The translations under genes and the position numbers were made by a program. A stretch of DNA of 64,000 bases from JALYXV01 sp963791545 (GTDB taxonomy: Bacteria > Actinomycetota > Acidimicrobiia > Acidimicrobiales > Palsa-688), in assembly GCA_963791545.1 (NCBI GenBank), contig CAWBSR010000007.1:62001-126000 (forward strand), read 5' to 3'. Below the pieces are notes generated by a model. The model worked only from the letters and a program-made list of their open reading frames with translations. It made no database searches and was not told the origin of the DNA. Positions within the stretch are counted from its first letter, which is position 1. Every line of letters begins with the position of its first letter. Below are positions 25,782-34,650 of this stretch, in pieces.

Positions 25782-26738
25782 ATGCCCTCGAAGCCCCTCA
25801 TGGCGGTGTTGCCAGCCGGTGACGGGCCGTGGCTGCAGATCGCCAGAACCGCCATCGAAGAAGGTGGCGGCGAGGTGGTCGACCCGGCAGCCCCCGAGCA
25901 CGCCGAGGCGCTGGTCTGGACCGCGTCGGGCCTGGACCCCGAGGCGACCGCGGTGGCCCTCAAAGAGGCGCTGGTCCATCTTCCGAGGGTGCGCTGGGTC
26001 CAGCTGCCGTGGGCCGGCGTCGAGCAGTACGCCCAGGCGGGGGTGCTCGACCATGAGCACCTCTGGACCTGCGCCAAGGGGGTGTACGCCAAGCCCGTTG
26101 CCGAGCACGCCCTGGCTCTGACCATGGCCTGCCTGCGGCATTTCAAGGAGTACAGCCGGGCCGCCAGCTGGACGGGACAGGCCGGATTCAGCCTCTTCGA
26201 CGCCCGGGTCACCGTCTTCGGCGGCGGCGGCATCACCCGCGAGCTCCTGGCCCTCTTGCGGCCGCTGACCGGCCACACCACCGTGGTCCGCAAACGGCCC
26301 GAACCCCTTGACGGGGCGTCGCGGGTCCTCAGCTGGGAAGAACGGGACGAAGCGCTGGCCGGCGCCGACGCCGTGGTGCTCGCCCTGGCGCTCACGCCGG
26401 AAACGGCCGGTGCCTTCGGGAAGGCGCAGTTCGAGACCATGGAGGCCCACGCCTGCCTGGTCAATGTGGCCCGGGGCCGCCACGTGGTGACCGACGACCT
26501 GGTGGCGGCGCTGACCGACGGCGAGATCGCGTCGGCCGGTCTCGATGTCACCGAACCCGAGCCACTGCCCGCCGGCCATCCGCTGTGGTCGCTGGACAAC
26601 TGCCTCATCACCCCGCACACCGCCAACACCGAAGCCATGGCCATTCCCCTACTGGCCGCCCGCATCACCGCCAATGTGCGCCACTTCGCCGCCGCCCAGC
26701 CTCTCGAGGGCGTCGTCGATCCCGATTTGGGCTACTGA
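25782..26738 (+). CDS. D-isomer-specific 2-hydroxyacid dehydrogenase family protein
   Basis: NAD-binding oxidoreductase of 318 residues. It has the Rossmann glycine motif VTVFGGGGITREL, the Arg region LVNVARGRHVV, Glu/Asp in GLDVTEPEPLP, and the catalytic His in LITPHTANT. The N-terminal catalytic domain is short and carries VQLPWAGVEQY. Substrate unknown; relatives reduce 2-oxoacids. Its ATG lies 7 bases from a -10 box in the palindrome shared with the acyl-CoA synthetase. Confidence 0.88.
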   Translation: MPSKPLMAVLPAGDGPWLQIARTAIEEGGGEVVDPAAPEHAEALVWTASGLDPEATAVALKEALVHLPRVRWVQLPWAGVEQYAQAGVLDHEHLWTCAKGVYAKPVAEHALALTMACLRHFKEYSRAASWTGQAGFSLFDARVTVFGGGGITRELLALLRPLTGHTTVVRKRPEPLDGASRVLSWEERDEALAGADAVVLALALTPETAGAFGKAQFETMEAHACLVNVARGRHVVTDDLVAALTDGEIASAGLDVTEPEPLPAGHPLWSLDNCLITPHTANTEAMAIPLLAARITANVRHFAAAQPLEGVVDPDLGY

Positions 26739-26771
26739 CCGTAAGCTCGGGGGCGGGGGAGGGAGGCTGAC

Positions 26772-28319
26772 ATGGTTGACGACCCCGGAAAGCAGCAGGC
26801 CGAGGAGCGGATGGGCGATGCCGATGCGCTGATGTGGAGCATCGAGAAGGATCCCCTGCTCCGCTCGACCATCACCACCGTCCTGGTGTTCGACGGGTCG
26901 GTCGACCATGAGCGCTTGACCGACAAGGTCGAGCGGGCCACCCGGGCCATCCCCCGGCTCCGGCAGCGGGTGCGGGCCAATACCTTCTCGATTGCGCCGC
27001 CCCGGTGGGAGAACGACCCCAATTTCGACCTTCGCTTTCACCTGCGATTCGTCGGCCTCCCCGGCCCCGGCAGGGGCTCCGCCAGCGACGGCGGTTCCGG
27101 CACCGACACCGCCGCCACCCCCGGCCGGCCCCGAAAGACGGCCCGTACCGGCACCAACCGCGGCTCGAAGCGCCGTACCGGGTCGAACCGCCGAGCCGGC
27201 TCGCTCGACGACGTCCTCGCCATGGCCATCCCCGAGGCTATGGCCAGCTTCGATCCGGCCCGGCCGCTGTGGCAGATGCTGGTCGTCGATGGCATGGCCG
27301 ACGGGAAGTCGGCGGTGATCGTGAAACTCCACCACACCATCACCGACGGCATCGGGGGGGTGAAACTGGGCATGCACCTGTTCGACCTCGAAGCGTCTCC
27401 TTCGACTGATCCCGGCCCCCTCCCCGACCCCCCCGAGGTCCACGTCATGAACCAGTGGAAACGGGTCCTCGGCGCGTGGGAGCACGAGCAGCGCCAGCAG
27501 CGGGACCTTGCCTCCAAGCTGATTCCCGCCACCGTGGGGACCCTGGTCCAGCTGGCCGCCGCCCCGACCGAGACCGTCAGGAAGGCAGGCGAAATGGCGG
27601 CCTCGCTGGGCCGGCTGCTGGCGCCGGCCAACCGGCCCCTCAGCCCGGTCATGACGGGCCGATCCCTGTCGATGGAACTCGACACCCTGTCGATCCCGCT
27701 GGGCGACGCCAAGGCGGCGGCCAAAGCGGGGGGCGGCCGCCTCAACGATTTCTTCATGGCCGGGGTGCTGGGTGGTCTCCGGCGCTACCACGACGAGCAC
27801 GGCGCCAGCCCGGAATACCTACGCATGGGCATGCCGATCAGCCTGCGCAACCCGGCCGCCGTCGCGGGCTCGGAGCTCGGAGGCAACCAGTTCGTACCCA
27901 CCCGTTTCCTGGTGCCGCTCCATGTCGACGACCCGGCGGAGCGGATGCGGGCCCTGCACGACATCGTGGCCAGCCAGCGGGCCGAGCCCGCCCTGGGCCT
28001 GGTGGACGCCGTCTCCGGTTTCACCCGACGCCTGCCCAAGGCGGCCCAACTCGGTGTGCTGGGCGGCCTGCTGCGCACCGTCGACGTCGTCACCAGCAAC
28101 GTCCCCGGGGTCCCGATCCCGCTGTACCTGGCCGGCGCCAGGATGGAAGCCCAGTACCCGTTCGGCCCCAGAAGCGGCGCCGCGGTGAACGTGACGCTGC
28201 TCAGTTACCTCAACGGGCTGTTCATCGGGGTCAACACCGACCCGGCCGCGGTCCCCGATCAGGCCCGGTTCATGGCCTGCCTCCGCGACGGTTTCGAGGA
28301 AGTCCTGAAAGTTGCCTGA
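26772..28319 (+). CDS. Wax ester synthase/diacylglycerol acyltransferase (WS/DGAT)
   Basis: Bifunctional acyltransferase of 515 residues that esterifies diacylglycerol or fatty alcohols with acyl-CoA. The active-site motif HHTITDG lies at residues 187-193. Other family blocks are MSIEKD-like LMWSIEKDPLL near the N-terminus, RPLWQMLVVDG, RLNDFFMAGVLGGL, and TSNVPGVPIPLYLAGA near the C-terminus. Residues about 98-144 form a Ser/Gly/Thr then Arg/Lys-rich insert not usual in the family. GGGAGG lies just before the ATG. It follows the dehydrogenase by 33 bp. It would serve storage lipid formation. Confidence 0.92.
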   Translation: MVDDPGKQQAEERMGDADALMWSIEKDPLLRSTITTVLVFDGSVDHERLTDKVERATRAIPRLRQRVRANTFSIAPPRWENDPNFDLRFHLRFVGLPGPGRGSASDGGSGTDTAATPGRPRKTARTGTNRGSKRRTGSNRRAGSLDDVLAMAIPEAMASFDPARPLWQMLVVDGMADGKSAVIVKLHHTITDGIGGVKLGMHLFDLEASPSTDPGPLPDPPEVHVMNQWKRVLGAWEHEQRQQRDLASKLIPATVGTLVQLAAAPTETVRKAGEMAASLGRLLAPANRPLSPVMTGRSLSMELDTLSIPLGDAKAAAKAGGGRLNDFFMAGVLGGLRRYHDEHGASPEYLRMGMPISLRNPAAVAGSELGGNQFVPTRFLVPLHVDDPAERMRALHDIVASQRAEPALGLVDAVSGFTRRLPKAAQLGVLGGLLRTVDVVTSNVPGVPIPLYLAGARMEAQYPFGPRSGAAVNVTLLSYLNGLFIGVNTDPAAVPDQARFMACLRDGFEEVLKVA

Positions 28320-28350
28320 CGTTGTGCTTACGCCGGGGTCAAAAGCGGCA

Positions 28351-28356
28351 TAAATT
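28351..28356 (+). promoter_or_regulatory. -10 box of the Fe-S nuclease-like gene
   Basis: TAAATT ends 8 bases before the ATG at 28365, in a locally AT-richer stretch. Confidence 0.45.
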
Positions 28357-28364
28357 CCACAACC

Positions 28365-29531
28365 ATGAGCTGGACATTCATCGTTCGTCCGAGAGAGCTG
28401 CGCAAGTTCCGGCGTTGCCGGCGCGAGTGGGACCTCGGATCGCAAGTCCGCCAACGGTATGCCCAGAAATTGCCCTCGCTGGACTGGGCTTTCGACAAGG
28501 CCATCCGCGACGCCTTGGCGGTGTACTACTTCCCCGCCATGGATGACTGGAACCGGGCCATCGTCCGGCCGCTCACCCTCAAAGGGTTCGAACGGTCCAT
28601 GCGCGAGACCCGGGTCGCCCATGAGAAGTGGGCGCCGTTGACGCCGGAACAGGAGAAGAAGTTCGAGGGCGACCTGGTGCTCGGCCAGGCGATGCTCAAC
28701 AACTACTTCGTCTGGGCGGCGGCGCTGGACGATTTCGACTCCATCTTCGCCGACCACTGGATCTGGGCCCCCATCCCCGACCCGGAAAATCCCAACCACG
28801 ACCTGGGGACACTGGACGGCCGGCCCATGCGCTACATGGGCCGCATGGATCAGATGATCGCGGACCCCGACGATGAACTGTGGATCGTCGACCACCGGGT
28901 CGTGCGGGGCGAATGGACCGACAACGAGAAGCTGATCGAGGACGAGGTGTTGCGCAGCCACTGCTGGCACACCCAGATCGCCTACCCCCAGATGCTCATC
29001 GCGGGCACGATCACCAATGAGTTGCGAGTCGACGGCCAACTCGACGCCCCGCCGGTCTACGAGTTCGTGGAGAAGGACCAGCGCACCATGATCGGGTCGC
29101 GCCACGTCCAGACCCGCCGCAGCCCCATGGCGATGGAACCCTCGGCCACGCCTGCCACCCGCTCGGCCGACACCAAAGAGGATTACGTGGCCCTGCAGCA
29201 GGACAACGGCCTGTTCCGGCGCACTGTGATCCGGCGCAACCAGGAAATCATGAAGCAGACCGGGGTGCGCGTCGCCGAGGACGGTATGCAGGTGCGCGAC
29301 CCCGACCTGGCGGTCGAGCCGACCTTCGGCGAGCACTGCAGCACCTGCGAGTTCAAGGCGGTGTGCGACGCCATGGAGGCGGGCGGCGACTGGCAGGACA
29401 TCCTGGAGGCCAACTTCTTCCAACGCGACCCCGACGCCGAGGACGAGAGCCTGCGCCATTCCGACCATCGCACCGGCATGCGAGCGTCCCTCGGTGGGAT
29501 GTTCCGGGTCCCCAATCTGGGCCATCGCTAG
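28365..29531 (+). CDS. Cas4/AddB-like Fe-S protein of the PD-(D/E)XK nuclease superfamily
   Basis: A 388-residue protein with the layout of RecB-type nucleases that hold a 4Fe-4S cluster. One Cys is near the N-terminus (C18, in RKFRRCRREWD). Three more are at the C-terminus with Cx2Cx5C spacing (C325, C328, C334). Between them lie GRMDQM (D162), LWIVDHRVV (D176) and a QxxY-type motif at Q204. The third core residue is Arg178 in D-H-R where the superfamily has D/E-x-K, so catalysis is uncertain. No CRISPR array, cas gene or helicase is nearby. It could process or bind DNA ends in repair; that is inference. Confidence 0.7.
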   Translation: MSWTFIVRPRELRKFRRCRREWDLGSQVRQRYAQKLPSLDWAFDKAIRDALAVYYFPAMDDWNRAIVRPLTLKGFERSMRETRVAHEKWAPLTPEQEKKFEGDLVLGQAMLNNYFVWAAALDDFDSIFADHWIWAPIPDPENPNHDLGTLDGRPMRYMGRMDQMIADPDDELWIVDHRVVRGEWTDNEKLIEDEVLRSHCWHTQIAYPQMLIAGTITNELRVDGQLDAPPVYEFVEKDQRTMIGSRHVQTRRSPMAMEPSATPATRSADTKEDYVALQQDNGLFRRTVIRRNQEIMKQTGVRVAEDGMQVRDPDLAVEPTFGEHCSTCEFKAVCDAMEAGGDWQDILEANFFQRDPDAEDESLRHSDHRTGMRASLGGMFRVPNLGHR

Positions 29532-29577
29532 TAGCCACCCAGCCGGGGGGATACACCTCCGAGCTCAAAACCGTCGG

Positions 29578-29583
29578 TACCGT
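29578..29583 (+). promoter_or_regulatory. -10 box of the secreted hydrolase gene
   Basis: TACCGT ends 8 bases before the GTG at 29592. No Shine-Dalgarno is present. Confidence 0.45.
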
Positions 29584-29591
29584 AGCGCCTC

Positions 29592-30749
29592 GTGCCCTTC
29601 CGGCCCTCACAGTCGCGGCTGCTCAATGTGCTGGCCGCGCTGTGCGCGCTGACGCTGACGGCGGGGGTGCTGTTCGTCTTCGCTCATCCCGCCACCGTCG
29701 CCGCCCGGGCCGGGGAACGGGTCAGTGTGGCCTCGCCCCCTCACTCCCCGGCGCCGACTACCGGGGCCGTCAGCTCCACCACCCGAACCGCCCCGTCAAC
29801 GACCGTCCCCGGCCCCACTGTGGTGCCCCCGACGACGGCCACCACGGCGCCCGCCGCCACGACCACCACCACGGCCCCGGCCCCTGACGCCTCGCACCGC
29901 TGGGCGGTGGCAACCCAGAGCTTCACCTTCACCGACACCAGCCGGCCCACGGCCCCCGCCGGAACCGATCCCGGGGAGGCCTCGCGGACATTGCCCACCG
30001 TCATCCGGTACCCGGCGGACGGCCCCCCCGGCGCCGCGGAAACGGCAGGCGGCGCCGGCAGCCCCCTGGGCCGCCCTTTTCCCCTCATTGTTTTCGCCCA
30101 CGGCTTCGACAGCTCACCGGCGGTCTACGCCACCCTGCTGCACGCCTGGGGCGCGGCCGGCTACGTGGTCGCCGCCCCGTCGTTCCCGAGGGCGACCGCG
30201 GGCGGGCCCCTCGACGAGAGCGACGTCAGCCACGAGCCCGGCGATCTGTCCTTCGTCATCACCCAGTTGGTGGCGCTGGCGGGCCCGGGCGGGGCGCTGG
30301 CCGGCCTGGTCGATACCGCCCACATCGGCGTGGCCGGGCACAGCGACGGCGCCTCGGCCACGTCGGGCATCGGGTACAACAGCTGCTGCCGGGACGGCCG
30401 GGTGCTGGCCGACGCCGTCATGGAGGGTGACCTGCACGCCTACCCGGGGGGCGCCTACTTCCCGGCCGGCCCTGCGCCGGCCCTCCTCGTCATCCAGGGC
30501 GACCGCGACGTCCTGAACCCCCCCGCCCTCGGGGAGGCGGTTTTCCACGGGGGCCGCTCGCCCAAGTACCTGCTGTGGCTGGTCAACGCCGCGCACCTCG
30601 AGCCCTTTACCAGTGACGCCGCCCATCTGACGGTGGTGGCCGCGGTGACCACCGCCTTCTTCGAGCGCTACCTGAAGGGGCGGGCCGCCGCGCTGGGCCA
30701 GATGCACGAGGCGGCGACGCCCGGCCTGGCCACCCTGACCGCCGGGTAG
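29592..30749 (+). CDS. Secreted alpha/beta hydrolase
   Basis: A 385-residue protein with a signal peptide or anchor (LLNVLAALCALTLTAGVLFVF), a Thr/Pro-rich linker to about residue 100, and an alpha/beta-hydrolase domain. The nucleophile elbow is GHSDGAS, the acid probably the Asp in QGDRDVLNP and the base the His in NAAHLEPF. The oxyanion region is VFAHGFDSSPA. The domain resembles chlorophyllase, PAF-acetylhydrolase or dienelactone hydrolase types. It acts outside the membrane; substrate unknown. GTG start chosen for the -10 box 8 bases upstream. Confidence 0.85.
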   Translation: MPFRPSQSRLLNVLAALCALTLTAGVLFVFAHPATVAARAGERVSVASPPHSPAPTTGAVSSTTRTAPSTTVPGPTVVPPTTATTAPAATTTTTAPAPDASHRWAVATQSFTFTDTSRPTAPAGTDPGEASRTLPTVIRYPADGPPGAAETAGGAGSPLGRPFPLIVFAHGFDSSPAVYATLLHAWGAAGYVVAAPSFPRATAGGPLDESDVSHEPGDLSFVITQLVALAGPGGALAGLVDTAHIGVAGHSDGASATSGIGYNSCCRDGRVLADAVMEGDLHAYPGGAYFPAGPAPALLVIQGDRDVLNPPALGEAVFHGGRSPKYLLWLVNAAHLEPFTSDAAHLTVVAAVTTAFFERYLKGRAAALGQMHEAATPGLATLTAG

Positions 30750-30817
30750 CCTGGCCCACGGCTCGCTCGGCGCCTCCCGCCGTTCTGTTGTGGACGGACG
30801 AGCGCGCGAGGTGGTCG

Positions 30818-31621
30818 ATGGCAGATGTGGGAAAGGGCGGCCGCTCGACGCCGGAGCCGGCCCTGCCCGCCGGTTTTCCCGGCTGCCGCCGTTGCCCCTA
30901 CCGCTGGACGCCGGAACCGGCCATCTGCCTCGAGTGCTGCGTCGGCCGCTTCCCCGTCGTCCCCCAACCGCGCTGCGCGGTCTGCGACCAGGCCCTGCCG
31001 GCGGGCGGGCGCTGCGGCAACGATTGGTGCGGCCGGGGCGACCGGTGGTTCTCGGTGGTGTGGTCGATCGGTCCCCATGCCGGCGCCTGGCGCCGGGCGC
31101 TGGTGGGCTACAAGTACCGGGCCGAGGTCAGGTGGGCGCCGATCCTCGGCCGGGTCCTGGTCGGGTACCTCGACGAACACATGCCCTGGTTCGACGACTA
31201 CCACCTGCTGCTGCCAATGCCGGCCTTCACCGGGCGGATGGCCCGGCGGCCCTGGGACCCGGTCGGGGAGTTGGCGGCCGTGGCGCGCCGGCTGGCCGGA
31301 CCCCGGTGGGAATTCGATCGCGGTCTGGTGGTCAAGGACCGCGAGACCCCGGCCCTGGTCGGGCTCAGCCGGGTGGCCCGGCGGGCCTGCGCCGAAGGGC
31401 CGCTGCGCCGGGCCCTGCGGGTGCCCGCACCCGAGGCGGTGGCGGGGGGTCGGGTGCTGGTCATCGATGACGTGTTCACCGAGGGGAGCACCCTGCGCGA
31501 GGTGGCCCGGGCTCTGATCCTGGCCGGGGCCGAAGAGGTCGCCGGGCTCACGTTGGCCCGCCAACCCTGGCACCGTGGGTCGCCGGGGTCGGCGGCGGAG
31601 CCTCCGGCGGGGCGGACGTAG
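30818..31621 (+). CDS. ComF-family phosphoribosyltransferase-like protein
   Basis: The N-terminal half has paired Cys motifs of a zinc ribbon (CRRCPY, CLECC, CAVCDQ, CGNDWC). The C-terminal half is a type I PRT fold with the PRPP loop VLVIDDVFTEGSTLRE. ComF proteins support DNA uptake in competent bacteria and have related roles elsewhere. The ATG at 30818 follows GAGGTGG; an upstream TTG at 30788 would add 10 residues. The last codons overlap a TAGAGT box used by the next gene, which begins 10 bases later. Confidence 0.85.
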   Translation: MADVGKGGRSTPEPALPAGFPGCRRCPYRWTPEPAICLECCVGRFPVVPQPRCAVCDQALPAGGRCGNDWCGRGDRWFSVVWSIGPHAGAWRRALVGYKYRAEVRWAPILGRVLVGYLDEHMPWFDDYHLLLPMPAFTGRMARRPWDPVGELAAVARRLAGPRWEFDRGLVVKDRETPALVGLSRVARRACAEGPLRRALRVPAPEAVAGGRVLVIDDVFTEGSTLREVARALILAGAEEVAGLTLARQPWHRGSPGSAAEPPAGRT

Positions 31622-31624
31622 AGT
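31619..31624 (+). promoter_or_regulatory. -10 box of the BFN-family gene
   Basis: TAGAGT, overlapping the comF stop codon, ends 6 bases before the GTG at 31631. Confidence 0.4.
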
Positions 31625-31630
31625 GCCGGG

Positions 31631-32575
31631 GTGCCAACTGGCCCGATCCAAGTCCATATCGCTGATGTTCTGACCGCCGTGCCCGCCACCGTAGGGGTTG
31701 ATGCGGGGATGGTCATGCTGACCGAGGACGACGCCCCGTACCGCTCGTTGCGCATCATCATCGGCCCCAAGGAGGCGGGCGCCATTCAGTCCGGCTGGCA
31801 CGGGTTGGTACCGGGGCGGCCCTCGACGTGGGACCTGTTCGTGTCAACGGTGGCGTTGCTCGGGGCGCGGGTCGACCGGGTGGTCATAACCGCGGTCCAC
31901 GAGGAGCGGCACTATTTCGCCCACCTCGAGATCGAGCAGGGCGGGGAACGCCACGTTCTCGCCTGCCGGCCGTCCGACGCCCTCGCCGTGGCGGTGCGGG
32001 GCTACAACGTCGACATCCTGGCTGAGCCCGCCGTTCTCGACGCGGCCGGCGTCCTACCCGATGGCACCAAACCGGGCCAGGACCCGGCCGAGGAGACCAA
32101 GCCGGTGGGAGCCGACGAGTCGGCGGCGGCGCTGGCCGAGCGCGAGACCGCCCTGGCCGCCCGCGAGGCGGAGCTGGCCAAGCGCGAGCGCATCCTGGCG
32201 GCCCGCGAGCAGGGCATCACCCCGCCCGCCCCTGACGCCGGCGCCGCCGTCACCTCGGCCGCCCCGGCCGCTTCGGCGGCGGAGGCTGCTCCGGCCGCCG
32301 TCCCGGCCGCCCCGGCTGCGGTGGACGCGGCCCTGGCGGCTGCGGACGCGGCCCTGGCGGCTGCAGACGCGGCGCTGGCTGCCGCCGCGGCACCCGCCGT
32401 CACGACAGATACCGCCACGGATGCCGCTCCTTCAGTCGCCCCCGCAGCCGCTCCGGCAGGGGTCGATGCGAAGGACGAGCTCCGCGCCGATCCCAACGCT
32501 CCGGGCGCGACGCCGGCTACTCCGCCCGTCGACGCCGAGATGGTGGCCCGACCGCCCGACGCCGCTTCCGGCTAA
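31631..32575 (+). CDS. Bifunctional nuclease (BFN, DUF151) family protein with Ala-rich tail
   Basis: Residues 1-140 match the BFN/DUF151 domain: LRIIIGPKEAGAI, DRVVITAVHEERHYFAHLEI and CRPSDALAVAVRG. The domain is common in actinobacteria and plants, where some members have DNase/RNase activity. A helical coil follows (about residues 165-195, repeats of AEREtALAAREAEL type). After it comes a long Ala/Pro tail with three near-identical ALAAAD units. The tail is unusual for the family and may be a spacer or an oligomerisation segment. It is likely transcribed from its own box and with comF. Confidence 0.85.
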   Translation: MPTGPIQVHIADVLTAVPATVGVDAGMVMLTEDDAPYRSLRIIIGPKEAGAIQSGWHGLVPGRPSTWDLFVSTVALLGARVDRVVITAVHEERHYFAHLEIEQGGERHVLACRPSDALAVAVRGYNVDILAEPAVLDAAGVLPDGTKPGQDPAEETKPVGADESAAALAERETALAAREAELAKRERILAAREQGITPPAPDAGAAVTSAAPAASAAEAAPAAVPAAPAAVDAALAAADAALAAADAALAAAAAPAVTTDTATDAAPSVAPAAAPAGVDAKDELRADPNAPGATPATPPVDAEMVARPPDAASG

Positions 32576-32668
32576 GCCTTCTGACCCATCCGTGTCAATC
32601 CAGGGAACAGTTGCCCCCGTTCACACCGGAAAACGCGGGGTCGGCGAAACCGCAAAGTTGGGCGATGG

Positions 32669-33328
32669 TCAACCTATCGGCGACTCGGCCGGGCCGACAT
32701 AGGCGTCCAGCCATCCGTTCACGGGGCCTGCGGCCCGCCACGCCTCGAGGATCCGGTCCTTGGCCTTGGCGGTGCCCATCCACGCCGCCGGCTCGTAGTT
32801 CCGTCCCACCAGTACCGACGTGTGTCGCAGCAGCTTGACGCGGGGATGGTCCTGGGGCCATCCCTTGGGGGCCCGTTTCAGCGTCTCGCCTTCGAGCTGG
32901 TAGCCCATTTTGGCCAAGTCGGCGCCGATCGCTTCCAACTCGGCGCCTCCGGCACCGTCGATCGCGTCCCGGTAACGGACCAGCTGGTCCTTGCTCATGT
33001 GCCAGGTCCCACCCCCGGCATAGAGGCCGTGGGCCGAGAAGCTCACGTACACCCCGCCCGTCCCGGCGTGCGAGCCGGCGCCGACGTTGGTCTTATAGGG
33101 GGTCTTGTCGGCGCTGAAACGCACATCCCGGTAGGGCCGCATGATCTTGAAGGTCCCGAACTCGGCTTCCACTTCCGCCACCAGCGCCTCCATCGGAGCC
33201 TTGACCGCCGCTTCGTAGACCGCCTTGTGAGGTTCCCAGTAGGCCTTGGTGTTGTCCGCTTCCAGGCCTTCGAAGAACTCGAGGGCCTCATCCGGCCACC
33301 CCCGGAAACCAACTTTCTTTGTGGTCAC
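32669..33328 (-). CDS. DUF2461 family protein
   Basis: 219 residues. Matches the TIGR02453/DUF2461 pattern: FRGWPDEALEFFEGLEADN near the start, then MRPYRDVRFSADKTPYKTN, GGVYVSFSAHGLYAGGG and LKRAPKGWPQDHP. Function unknown. The start is a GTG at 33328 with a TACCAT box 6 bases upstream. It is divergent from ndh with 23 bp between starts. Confidence 0.9.
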   Translation of the reverse strand: MTTKKVGFRGWPDEALEFFEGLEADNTKAYWEPHKAVYEAAVKAPMEALVAEVEAEFGTFKIMRPYRDVRFSADKTPYKTNVGAGSHAGTGGVYVSFSAHGLYAGGGTWHMSKDQLVRYRDAIDGAGGAELEAIGADLAKMGYQLEGETLKRAPKGWPQDHPRVKLLRHTSVLVGRNYEPAAWMGTAKAKDRILEAWRAAGPVNGWLDAYVGPAESPIG

Positions 33329-33334
33329 GGCAGG

Positions 33335-33340
33335 ATGGTA
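33335..33340 (-). promoter_or_regulatory. -10 box of the DUF2461 gene
   Basis: TACCAT on the minus strand ends 6 bases before the GTG at 33328. Confidence 0.45.
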
Positions 33341-33351
33341 GACAGGCGGGA

Positions 33352-34638
33352 ATGACGTCGAGGCCGCGCCCGAGAGTCGTCGTTGTCGGCTCCGGCTTCG
33401 GCGGCCTCAATGTCACCAAGGAATTGGTGGACGGGCCCTTCGAGATCACCCTGATCGACCGGGACAACTATCACGGCTTTTGGCCCCTGCTGTACCAGGT
33501 CGCCACCGCCGGGCTCGGACCCGAGGACATCGCGGCCCCGGTGCGGGCCATGTTCGCCGACCGGGCCAACGTTCACGTCCGCTTGGGCACGGTCAGCGGC
33601 GTCGACCTCGACCGGCGACTGGTCCATATCGAGCAGGAAGTCGACGTGCCCTACGACTACCTCGTCCTGGCCGCGGGTTCCTCGACCAGCGACTTCGGGA
33701 TCCCCGGCGTCGACAAACACGCCTTTCCCCTCAAGACCCTGCCCGACGCGGTCCGCCTCCGCAACCACATCCTGTCCATCTTCGAGCGAGCCGACGCCTG
33801 CCCGGAGTTGGTGGACGAGGGGATATTGACGATCGTCCTGGCGGGGGGCGGTCCCACCGGAGTCGAGATGGCGGGCGCCCTGAGCGAGCTGATCGGACAG
33901 AACCTGGCTCGGGACTTTCCCCACCTCGACGTCACCAAGGCCTCGGTGGTTCTCGTCGAGATGGCCGATCACCTCTTGGGCGGGTTTGCCCCGAGTTCCC
34001 AGGCCCACGCCCTCGAGACCCTCCTGGCCAAGGGCGTCGACGTGCGCCTCAATACCGCGATCGCGGCCGTCGAGGCGGACTGTGTGACCTTCAAGGACGG
34101 CAGCCGGGTCCGCTGCGGCACCGCGGTATGGACCGCAGGCATCCGGGCCAATCCTCTGGCTGATCGGCTGGGCCTGGCCCAGGGCAAGGCCGGGGCCATC
34201 GAAGTCGGGCCCGACCTCACGGTCCCCGGCCGTCGCGAGGTTTTCGTGATCGGCGACTTGGCGGCGTCGGTTGATCGCCACGGCCAAGCCCACCCCCAAC
34301 TGGCGCAGGTGGCGATCCAGGGGGGCCGTCACGTGGCCCGCGCCATCCGCCGCTCGGTGATCGGGAAGTCGTCCCGGCCGTTCCGCTACCACAACCACGG
34401 GATCATGGCCACGATCGGCCGGAGGGCCGCGGTGGCCGAGGTCCCGGGCGGGCTCAAGCTGCGGGGCACCATCGGGTGGCTCGCCTGGCTGGGGGTCCAC
34501 CTGGTGTTCCTGGTGGGCTTCCGCAACCGGGTGGTGGTGATGGTCAACTGGGCCTGGAACTGGCTCAGCTGGGAACGGGCCAGCCGGGTCATCCTTGAAG
34601 AGGTGACCACCACGCCCACCGGCCAGGAGCGGGCCTGA
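33352..34638 (+). CDS. ndh: Type II NADH dehydrogenase (NDH-2)
   Basis: FAD-linked NADH:quinone oxidoreductase of 428 residues, non-proton-pumping. The first dinucleotide motif is VVVVGSGFGGLNVTKEL (FAD) and the second is VLAGGGPTGVEMAGALSE (NADH). VFVIGDLAAS is the second FAD motif, and PQLAQVAIQGG follows. The quinone-side C-terminus has hydrophobic and aromatic helices (LAWLGVHLVFLVGF) for membrane attachment. The ATG at 33352 is preferred over an upstream start that would overlap the DUF2461 promoter; GGCGGGA lies before it. It feeds electrons to the respiratory chain. Confidence 0.92.
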   Translation: MTSRPRPRVVVVGSGFGGLNVTKELVDGPFEITLIDRDNYHGFWPLLYQVATAGLGPEDIAAPVRAMFADRANVHVRLGTVSGVDLDRRLVHIEQEVDVPYDYLVLAAGSSTSDFGIPGVDKHAFPLKTLPDAVRLRNHILSIFERADACPELVDEGILTIVLAGGGPTGVEMAGALSELIGQNLARDFPHLDVTKASVVLVEMADHLLGGFAPSSQAHALETLLAKGVDVRLNTAIAAVEADCVTFKDGSRVRCGTAVWTAGIRANPLADRLGLAQGKAGAIEVGPDLTVPGRREVFVIGDLAASVDRHGQAHPQLAQVAIQGGRHVARAIRRSVIGKSSRPFRYHNHGIMATIGRRAAVAEVPGGLKLRGTIGWLAWLGVHLVFLVGFRNRVVVMVNWAWNWLSWERASRVILEEVTTTPTGQERA

Positions 34639-34650
34639 CGCGGAGCGCGA

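Noticed and set aside
28365..29531. A CRISPR-Cas locus, suggested by the Cas4-like protein
   Set aside because: No repeat-spacer array or other cas gene lies anywhere in the window.
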